From contig CM070873.1 in assembly GCA_036365515.1 (NCBI GenBank), forward strand, positions 68,321,529 to 68,385,528: DNA of 64,000 nt, read 5' to 3'. This DNA comes from Torymus aiolomorphi. Lineage: Eukaryota > Arthropoda > Insecta > Hymenoptera > Torymidae. Position 1 is the stretch's first letter; each line of letters begins with the position of its first letter. The notes beneath the pieces were generated by a model that was not told where the DNA came from, did no database searches, and was given only the letters and a program-made list of their open reading frames with translations. Both the position numbers and the translations under genes were made by a program. Below are positions 55,500 to 64,000 of the stretch, piece by piece.

Positions 55500-57162
55500 T
55501 TACCAGCAGAAGAAAATTCTCAGTTCGTGGCTATCGATGATCCTCTTCGTATAACTATCTGTTGAACTTATTACGAATGCCTTGGCATCATTTTCGACGA
55601 CCCATACAGTTCCAGGTTCCGCTTTCGATATTAACTCAATGACAGCGTTGGAAACATTTTCGGGTCTATAGAATGAATAATTTATAAAAATTTGCGCGAG
55701 ATTTATATTTTCTAAAGTGATTAAAGTACTTACGATTGCACTTGCAGAATGTTGAAATTCTCAATATTTTCTTTCGGAATAAAATCTAAATAATTAGGTG
55801 AAAACTTTTCCGACATTTCCACGTTTAATTTAGTTCTTGTATGGCCAGGGCAAATGGCAATGATTTTAACGCCGATTCGTTCACAGTTGGGCTAGAATTA
55901 ACAATTTAAGTTATCTTATAAGTATTTTCAAAATATGTTACTTTTGTAGTATGTTATCTACATACTCTCATAGACCTCGTGAAGGATACAACAGCATGTT
56001 TGGACGCACTGTAAACTGGCAATACATGACTGTCTAGTAAGCCGGTAACCGAAGCTACATTGACTATAACTCCACCATTGCCGCCCTTATGTTTTCCCAT
56101 GTACTCAATTGCAATTAAGTTTCCAAGAATAGTACCTTTCTAAAAATTTAAAATATTTTCTAAATGGTTTTGAGTACAAAACAACAACGATATGAATCAG
56201 TATTATCAATCTTTTAGTTTTCTATCGTGTATCTGCAATTTTATGCAGCAGATAATAGTATTGAATAATATTACCGAGATTTTAAAAATAAAATATTAAT
56301 AAAGGCTTGTCTTGTTGTAGACATAGAGTGAAGAATGTAGGATAAACGACAGGTGTCGTAAAATGACGAATTAAAGCACCGCAAAGAAGACTCATTCATT
56401 AAACGTTATTTCGTCTGTCTTTTATTAATTAAACGATTGTCGAAAAAAAACTTAATTTGCATGTATGTCAATTCACTTATTTAAAATAAAAATTTATGCG
56501 ATGTTTTATCAGCGTCAAATCGCAAAAGTAAATTTTACAATAACTAGTAAGTTATAATTTTTACAATAACTAGTAATATATAATTCCCAGACTATATCTG
56601 GGAATTTTAATCGTAATGTAATATGTAATAGTACTTAATTACCACATTGACATCAAGTAAACGACCTGCGTCATTTTCGTTTGCGATACCGGCATCATTG
56701 ATTAAAATATCAATATACTTATGTTTTTCAACGACTCTTTGGAAATTGGCTAAAATTATATAAACGACATTAAGGCAATCTATGGAATTTCCTATTTTAG
56801 ACGTTTATACTACTGATTTCGGTATACTTTACGTACATCTTAATTCTTGTTCGTGTGCTACATCGCAGTGATAAAGTTCCACTCGTTTGTCGCCAAATTT
56901 TTTCTCCAATTCTTCGAGCCATACTTTGTCCGCAGTATTGTCGAAAATTGCTACGTACTGTACAAAATTAATAAATCATTCATTAGATTTCTTTAATAAA
57001 TATAAAATAAATTTTTTGACATAATGACGACTGATTGAATAATTTTACCGCAGCTTCCTGCTCCAATAGGCCGCATACACAGGCGTAGCCAATTCCGTTC
57101 GCTCCGCCGGTCACGACGGCAACTTTATCTTTAATCTCCATCTTGGCCAGGGGATCCGACAT
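55500..57162 (-). CDS. 15-hydroxyprostaglandin dehydrogenase-like short-chain dehydrogenase
   Basis: Classical SDR oxidoreductase resembling NAD-dependent 15-PGDH, which oxidises the 15-hydroxyl of prostaglandins in vertebrates; the insect substrate is not known. Exons: 57049-57162, 56837-56957, 56643-56749, 55966-56139, 55734-55891, 55500-55665; phases close to 840 nt (279 aa; human enzyme 266). Seen: cofactor motif TGGANGIG (18-25), acidic residue in VAIFDN after beta-2 (NAD preference), NDAG (96-99, usually NNAG), Asn in LLDVNVKGT, catalytic Ser144 (VASVTG), Tyr157 and Lys161 (YSASK), and ICPGHTRT. Start: first in-frame ATG at 57160-57162 (MSDPLAKMEIKDKVAVVTGG); a nearer acceptor TTATTAG directly before it suggests a 5' UTR intron. 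Ends ...RIFFCW. Confidence 0.93.
56140..56642 (-). other. Dehydrogenase intron 3
   Basis: A 503-nt AT-rich intron. It contains a directly repeated TTTACAATAACTAGTAA (about 56536 and 56560) and a 9-bp-stem hairpin AATTCCCAG/CTGGGAATT (56582-56606). No coding sequence. Confidence 0.8.
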
Positions 57163-58030
57163 GGCTAATAACAAATTATTTTTTTATGAGACAAACTCCC
57201 TTAAAGGTTACTCCCACAGCACTGGTTAAAAAATAATTGAGGGGAGGTATAAGAATTTGAGAGCTGATAAATTTGTACGAGATAAGATACTGTCGAATTT
57301 AATATCATGTTCTTATACTCACCACGGAGTTGACACAGTATTGTAAATAAGGAAGTAAGATTTGTTCTAAAAGCAAGATAAAAATTGTTTTTTACTTTCA
57401 ATAATGTCAAATAATTTAAAAAACAATTATACTCTCGTACAAAACTGATGATCAAAATTAATAAATATATTGTAAATATTCAAAATTTTAAAGAATAATA
57501 TCTTTTTCAGAATATAGCTATAATGCAATTTTCGAAGCCGGAAAGTTTTCCTTATTTGTTCATTGATCCCAACACCGGCAAACGTATAAAGCGTATACAT
57601 ATATTATCTCATAATCTCATCTATTAAATGATACTATATTTTTCGCGCTCGGTAAACAATACCCCTCGCGTTATTTTCGCTATACTTGTAAAAAATATAT
57701 TGCTTATACTTCGAGAAACTGAACTATAATAATTATCCTATTTGACCACTTACTTTTAACAGATGCCACTGTACGGACGCTGACGCTACGTTATTTTTAG
57801 GTTAACACTGAAAAGGATTCACTGTGCCGTAAGAGAGTAATCGGACTATACTGGCGCTGCTCCGCTGCTCGGGGTATTCAACTTGTTACTATGGTGCGCA
57901 TATATACAGGTACAGCAAGCACTGTAGCTGTCTGTATGTGTTAGTATTGCCGTCACGCGCGGCTGCTTCGCTTAGACGCGGGACGCGAGAGACTCGACCC
58001 GCATTATACGCAGAGACGCTTTGAAGTTGA
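57163..58030 (-). promoter_or_regulatory. Dehydrogenase 5' flank
   Basis: AT-rich near the ATG, becoming GC-richer at 57760-58030 (for example GCGCTGCTCCGCTGCTCGGGG). The promoter and a non-coding first exon probably lie here. Exact sites cannot be fixed. Confidence 0.35.
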
Positions 58031-59950
58031 GTTTACCTTGTAAATAGAGACTGGGCTATAATTATAAAGAAGAATGAATAATGCATAATCGGGAATGTTG
58101 GTATAAGTATGTGTGTGAGTGTGTGGGATTGGGTGCGGGCAAATGATGAGCAAAACGCCGTGTTTTTTTTTTATTAATCGTTAATCAGTTTATTTAATCG
58201 TAATAATATTATTTTTCGTCATGTATATAATAATTCTATTTACTTCTTACTATCTATATATATAATAATATATAGTGTATTTATGTTCATTATGTATAAT
58301 ATATTATCTACATTTATAATCCCTATGAAAGGCATCTCCAACCAGACTTCAGATTTACTTTTCATTTAAAATATCTTATTTATTCATAAAAATACAAGGG
58401 GCTCGCGCGCCAGCCGAACGATCCGGACGCCGCCCGTTGCCCGCTTGCGCTCTCTCTCTCGCTTTCTCTCGCTCTCTCTCATCCTCTCTTGCGCGCACGC
58501 CGACATACTTAATTATTATTATTATTCTTATTATATCATACGCTTATCTCTCAACAATTACAACGAATCAGTTCTAATTGCGTGCTCTCGGTGCTGTGCG
58601 TATCTTTTCACGCCATTACTGGTATTTTTTTTGCTATTTTTTTTTCTTATATGTTCCACTTGCGAGGCAAACACATCCTATAGCGTGGAATCGTTCTCTC
58701 TCTCTCTCTCTCTCTCTCCCGATTCGAATCGTCGACCAGTTTGTTGATTCTCTCGTAAGAAAATATGAACATAGGTTCGAGTAATTTTGGTCTAATAAAG
58801 TTAAATTTATTGTTTATACGATAAATAATTTGTCCCTTTTCGATCATTATAGAATGCCACTTTCAATATGTCTTAATCTTCATTGTCTCTTATTCGTATC
58901 AAATATACCGAATATTTAAAATGGCATTCGGAAAATTTGAGTGTTCAATAACATTCTACTTTAAAATTACTCATATGTTAACATTTGAAAATTTTCAAAA
59001 ATTCAACGTTTCTTCGGTATTTCAAAACTTGCCTCCTCTCGCGTGCATCGCATTTGCAAATATCAAGAATTATGTAAAAGTAACTTATAACGCCAGTTTT
59101 TATTTATATATATTAGCTTTTTATTTAGTGCAAAATTGATTATTTTATGATAAAATAAAATTCGATATTTTACTTCCTTTGAGTATGTAATTTTACATTT
59201 ACGCATGTTTTTTTTTTATTTAATTGATGCTAACATACTATTATTTATAGCTATAATGATTATTCGTGTAGATATGCGCATAATAAATTACGTTTAAATA
59301 ACAATCGATATTCCAAAAAATCCGCCCGCAACATCGTCCCTCTGAACACCCGACAGCAGAAGACAATAATTATTTTGCAATTCGCCCTCGTTCTGAAAAA
59401 AATATATATCGTCTCGGAACGTCTCTATCAGTTCATCGATCGATAATTATTTCCAAACGTTCGAAATTGCAACGATAATGTCTCTCAACAATCGTTCAAC
59501 GATTATATGATTTAGCAAGTTTCAAAATACTCTGCACTATACAAATATCAATTAAAGTTTCTCATCGAATAATATACGAAAAACCCTATTCGTCGATAAG
59601 CTCATCTACAATTTCCTTAATAATTCAGTCCAACGCGAAATGAATTTCTTCACCCTATATGTAAAAAAGATCCTCCTGCGCCGGGGAGCGTCGCTTTATT
59701 ATTTTTTTTTTGTTTTAAAGCGCGCGGCAACGCGGCGTCCGTTCGCGGCGGCCAATCTCAATTACAAAAGGAATAGTCGAAGGTAAAACGAGATAATAAA
59801 AAGTACTTCCCTAAACGTAGGTAGAAATTGGTAACTTTGACTCACTCATATTTGAAAAAGTATCGCGCCGAGAAAATTTTAGCGACCTCTCGGCGAGCTC
59901 GCTTTTCCCTCTTTATCTCGCTCGCTCTCTCGCTCTCGCATTCTTTCTCT

Positions 59951-59952
<2 letters not shown>

Positions 59953-60032
<80 letters not shown>
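59953..60032. repeat. (CT)n microsatellite, 80 bp
   Basis: Uninterrupted CT dinucleotide array, the longest simple repeat in the window. Confidence 0.97.
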
Positions 60033-60039
<7 letters not shown>

Positions 60040-61104
60040 TCTTTACTTGCCCGTCGTTTCTGGGTTGAAACGTCTCTCTCCTCATGCGTGTGTATGTTTT
60101 TACTCTCTGTATCGTTTCATTTTTCTATCCTATTATGCTTTTCGTCCACTGCTCTCTACGAATTTGTATAAATTATAAAATTACGGATGAATTCGTTCGA
60201 ATTTTTCGTGTCAGTCCTTACGTTATATATATATATATATATCGTTAGTATGTATTCAGCTTCTGGCTTCGTGCGCTAAAATTGGACGCAAAAATAAGTA
60301 TTTCGTACATTTTCCTCCCCTTTTTTCTCTCTCAATGACGCGTTCTTTAAATATGTTTCTTCGTCGAAAAAATGCGATGTCGAATGCGATAAAATTGAAT
60401 TGTGATGGCGAGAACTGAGTTATCGAGAGCGCAAACGAAATCGATTATGATATACTTTACAAACGAAGTGCGAGAAATCGTGAAGAAGCAAAAACTTTCG
60501 ATAACTCACTTCCGCGCGTGTGTGATGTCTTTTTACTTCGCTAGGCGAACGAGAAAAATTCATGATGAACAAGGACAACTCGACAGTATATATAGATATA
60601 TATTATCATCATATATCACGAGAATGTATATATAAATGTATATTATATCACAAATCGTTTTTCTATTCAATCCGTGTCTCTTGCGCGGCTAGTGCCAAAG
60701 ATTCGCAACTGAGACGCGCTCGCGAGATGCTTTTTCTTCCAATTGCTCTCGGTGTATTAATATATTTCAATATTTCATTATCATATCGTCATAATCAACA
60801 AGAAAAATGAACGCCGCCGCGTCGCGACGGCTGCGAAATACAAAATACTCACTGCTGCACAGGTGATGCGTGTGTGTGGCACGTGTATAATATATAAAGA
60901 TAGACTAGTACTTTCAACATAGTTATTGTTTGTTTGCTTCTTTTCTTTTTTTTTCTTTAATCTTCATTTATTGTATCGTATTTAATAATAATTATCATTC
61001 GAATTCAATGATTTCTCGTCTTTCGTACAGTATGTACATCTTGTAGCGCGGTCAACCCACAAACGAGAGGCAAGAGCTTGCGCACGCTCCTGTGTACATG
61101 TTAC

Positions 61105-61146
61105 GTGTGTGTGTATGTGTGTGTATGTGTGTGTGTGTGTGTGTGC
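61105..61146. repeat. (GT)n microsatellite with AT interruptions
   Basis: GT array broken by two TATG units. Confidence 0.9.
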
Positions 61147-61257
61147 ATGTAATTTATCTTTTACTGAATTTTTTTTGCTCTACTCTTTCTTGCTTTCTTT
61201 TTTAATGTAACCTTTTTTGTTTTTCTCAATATATAGACTCTCACTCGCACTTAAATA

Positions 61258-61418
61258 TTAAAGGTTGGGCACGATAATACTCTCGGTAGTAGTATAATGC
61301 CCTAAGTCTTGCTGATCCAACGTTTGGAGCCGGTGGCCGCGCGCTACCGAGGCCTGTACGTATATGTCTCCGCCCCTTTGGCTCCTGTCGCCGCAGTGCC
61401 GGGCACGATTTTTTTTTC
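61258..61418 (-). CDS. Possible last coding exon of an unidentified gene
   Basis: A GC-rich block of about 150 bp in AT-rich surroundings has an open minus-strand frame ending in a stop at 61258-61260. The predicted C terminus includes GGDIYVQASVARGHRLQTL and then GHYTTTESIIVPNL. A possible acceptor (AATTAG) precedes 61418, but its pyrimidine tract is poor; nearer CAG acceptors would shorten the exon. A minus-strand AATAAA lies about 290 nt downstream. I do not recognise the family. Upstream exons would lie beyond the window or in unrecognised sequence to the right. Confidence 0.3.
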
Positions 61419-62039
61419 CTAATTTTTCTTAATTGTTTTTTTACCTTAAATTTGTAATAACCTTTATATTACCTTATTAAATACCTTATTTATTTATACA
61501 ATTTTTTTTGGACGACTCGACTCGACTTGGTTTTTTCTCTCTCTTTTTGCTCGCGAGTTTGATCATATTTTATTTTTCTCATTTCCGCGAATCGATCGCG
61601 GTTCGTTCGAGTGGTGCTTTCACTTCCTTAAATATCCGCGCGCGTACGCGTCAGGTGAAAAAGTGCGAAATTCACTCACGAGGAAACGTTTCTGAAATCA
61701 AAGCGCGTAAAGTTCGACGTCATTTCATGTTTTGTTTTTTCTTAATTTTGATGCCTATTCATCGTGAAATGTCATATTTTTTACACGCGTTCTTTCAGTT
61801 GTTGTCAAATTTTTTTGAAGCGGAAATGCTTCCTCGTCAGTGGGCGAAATTCGACCATAAAGTGCGAAATCAGCGATGAGAGAAGGAAGGCAACGTGACG
61901 ACGCTGCTGATGAAGGATGAAGAGAGTGAAAGTAGGAAAGTATTATATGCGTGCAAGCGCAAGCGTGATATAGAGTCTAATAAAAGATCGTAAAAAATAT
62001 CAGTGGCAGTCGTTTGTTCACGCTTCGTCGCCCGTTTAA

Positions 62040-62078
<39 letters not shown>

Positions 62079-64000
62079 AAATTTTTTATTCTTTTTTATC
62101 CTTCTCTAAATTTCGAACGACGCGTACTTTCGCTCTCGCGCCGACGACATATGTACAATATGTACATATCGAAAATTGACAGAGTAGATATGAATTTCGG
62201 ATGATGGCGATCTCGCGATAATGAGCGAAGAATAATGCGTGATAAGAAAGCGAAGGCGCACCGATGGCGAAACTCGTCGTTCTCGCGTTTGACATCACAT
62301 GACAGGAAATTGTAATTTGAATAAAATTTAAGTAAACATTAACCATGTGTTATACAGCGACAACAACAAAAACAACAAAAACAAAAAAACTTAAGTCTTA
62401 GAGCATCACAGATAAATGCAAGTCTTCTTAATTCAGAGTCAACTTGGATTAAAAATAACTTTTTATGACACGATAAAGAGGAACTAAAAAAATTATCGTT
62501 AAACGCCGACAGCAAGTCTGTGTTTCTTTCTTTTTGAAATGACGAGTTTGGGGAAAGCACCGTTTACGTAAGACCTCGAAGAGAGAAGTAGCCAAGTTTG
62601 TATACTCGTCGTCGAGAGTCCGATATTGAACACAATTACAACCACGCGAGACGCGCGACGGGCCGCAGGCGAGCGAGCAATTGTTGAGCCTCGGGTGCGC
62701 GCGACTCGCGCTCTTCCCTATCCACAAATTAATATACAAGTGTATGAAGTATCCATCGGTAGCTTTTTCTTTTAAGTCTTATAATATGGACAAGCAGCAG
62801 CCCCGGGCCCGAGACAGCCGCGGGGTCCGTGTTTATTTTCATTTATTTATTTTTTTCCCTCATTCCTCCCCTCTTTTTCTCTCTATCTATATCCCTCTTC
62901 GTGGATGCGCGTCGCGATAGGGGTTTCTCCCGTGCTCTCACCGAGGCGCTTGCGTTCGCGATTTCAACGTCGTCGTTATTGTTAAATGCATGATTTGGTG
63001 TTTTGTTGCGTGTGTCGTACATACATATACAGTGTTTTCACAAAGAAATCGTTTGAAAATAAAATTGTTCTTTATTTCGTAGTATCACACCAAACTGTTT
63101 TCAGGTGACATCGTGCAAAAGACGTGTCGTATCTTACATGGTAATATGTAATTGCTAGGCTTAACGTTATTATAATTATTACACAGTATTAAACTATCGT
63201 TTCTTGCTCGAGAACAACTTTGCCTTTTGTTTCTTTAATCGTACAGCTAATGAAAGTTTGTCGTACAAAAAACTATATGCATGATCGTTACAATCAATTA
63301 TTTTCATTGTGAATTGTTTTGGATATTTTCTCAGGTAACCTTAACGCATTAATTAAAAGCTCAATTTCGTTACAATTAAAACGATCAGTCGGGTGTATAA
63401 TAAAGAGAGAAGACAAGTCGGACAGTGCCATTCGTTGTTTGCCTCGACAAATTTTCAAATGCACATGTGTGTGTATAGAAGAATCGCGCGATGAATGAAA
63501 AATCACGAACAGCGCCTCGGTTCAGCGGAGAATTCTCCTCGCGACGAGCTCTTCTTGTTTTTTTTAAAAAACGGTTTTTTTCTACTACGGCGGCAAGACG
63601 AAATGAAGGCTGCAACGGCGTTCGAAACCATATTTTATCTCCCTCGCCTACCCTCTCTCTTTCTCCAGTTTCTTTTTTTTTTATTAAAAATTTTGTTTCA
63701 CCCCCGAATTGCGCATACTATCATCTCCGCATGCATACACACGTGTCTCACAGAGAAATCATATTAAAAAATTAACGCTTCTTCTTTTATTCATTTTTGT
63801 TTCATTTTTTCTCTCCTTATATAAACTAGCTTCAACCACTGGTATACTTTTTCTCTCCACTTTTAATAACGCTTTTTTTCTTTAATTCGCCATTTTTTTT
63901 TTCAACAATTCGAACTCCCTATATAAATAAAATTGATTGCCGCCGATCGCGTCCGTGCGCAGTCTCTCCTCGTCCATCGCTTCCCCACCTCGAGAGCAAC
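61419..64000. other. Unassigned right end of the window
   Basis: Alternating AT-rich and CpG-rich sequence with a CT tract (62043-62071). Open frames up to 123 codons resemble nothing known. The last 60 bases become GC-rich and could be the edge of an exon or promoter on either strand. Confidence 0.5.
62043..62071. repeat. (CT)n microsatellite
   Basis: CT tract of about 29 bp followed by a short T run. Confidence 0.95.

Larger units (their letters stand above)
58031..61257. other. AT-rich region with CT and GT microsatellites
   Basis: No protein homology recognised. It holds a GC-rich patch at 58397-58450, CT tracts (58694-58719; 59953-60032), a GT-rich tract (61105-61146) and scattered TA tracts. 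If the candidate exon at 61258-61418 is real, this would be its 3' UTR; AATAAA on the minus strand occurs near 60967. Confidence 0.5.

Noticed and set aside
57163..57174. Upstream extension of the dehydrogenase start by four codons
   Set aside because: That extension begins at a TTG, not an ATG, and a likely splice acceptor (TTATTAG) lies directly before the real ATG at 57160-57162.
58397..58450. GC-rich patch as another terminal exon (minus strand, followed by AATAAA)
   Set aside because: Only about 50 bp, all three frames are Arg/Ala-rich, no splice acceptor is convincing, and it borders a CT repeat.
59828..60178. 116-codon frame with a long Leu-Ser tract
   Set aside because: It is the translation of the (CT)n microsatellite at 59953-60032.

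Overview
This window is animal genomic DNA, most probably from an insect and perhaps a hymenopteran such as a chalcid or other parasitoid wasp. The species guess is inference. What the sequence shows is GT-AG spliced genes, AT-rich introns broken by CpG-rich and GA/CT-rich islands, many short inverted-repeat elements, and a dynamin and a PP6 whose sequences look arthropod. No bacterial operons, CRISPR arrays, rRNA or tRNA genes were seen.

Four protein-coding genes can be rebuilt exon by exon with phases that close exactly. (1) Dynamin (shibire orthologue) lies on the minus strand from 27061 down to 16: 15 constitutive exons, 871 codons, plus an in-frame 27-nt candidate microexon at 8555-8581. 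(2) A prostaglandin reductase 1-like zinc-independent MDR oxidoreductase lies on the minus strand, 37822 to 34354: 4 exons, 359 aa, with a mitochondrial-presequence-like N terminus. (3) The catalytic subunit of protein phosphatase 6 (Drosophila PpV / human PPP6C) lies on the plus strand, 44097-46571: 7 exons, 303 aa. (4) A 15-hydroxyprostaglandin-dehydrogenase-like short-chain dehydrogenase lies on the minus strand, 57162 to 55500: 6 exons, 279 aa. A possible last exon of a fifth gene, on the minus strand and otherwise outside the window, lies at about 61258-61418.

Layout: 1-27061 is dynamin, whose introns hold transposon relics. 27062-34257 is its GC/CT-rich 5' flank and an intergenic stretch. 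34258-38350 is the reductase gene with its 5' region. 38770-43108 is a cluster of inverted and tandem repeats. 43130-46571 is the PP6 promoter and gene. 46572-55499 is a long interval between the convergent PP6 and dehydrogenase genes. 55500-58030 is the dehydrogenase and its 5' region. 58030-64000 is AT-rich sequence with long CT/GT microsatellites and the candidate terminal exon.

The genes do not form one pathway. The two oxidoreductases are the exception: in vertebrates their families catalyse consecutive steps of eicosanoid inactivation, and here they sit about 18 kb apart on the same strand. The most distinctive non-genic content is a set of inverted-repeat (foldback/MITE-like) elements. 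One of these ends 10 bp from a splice donor. I found no convincing new multi-gene system.
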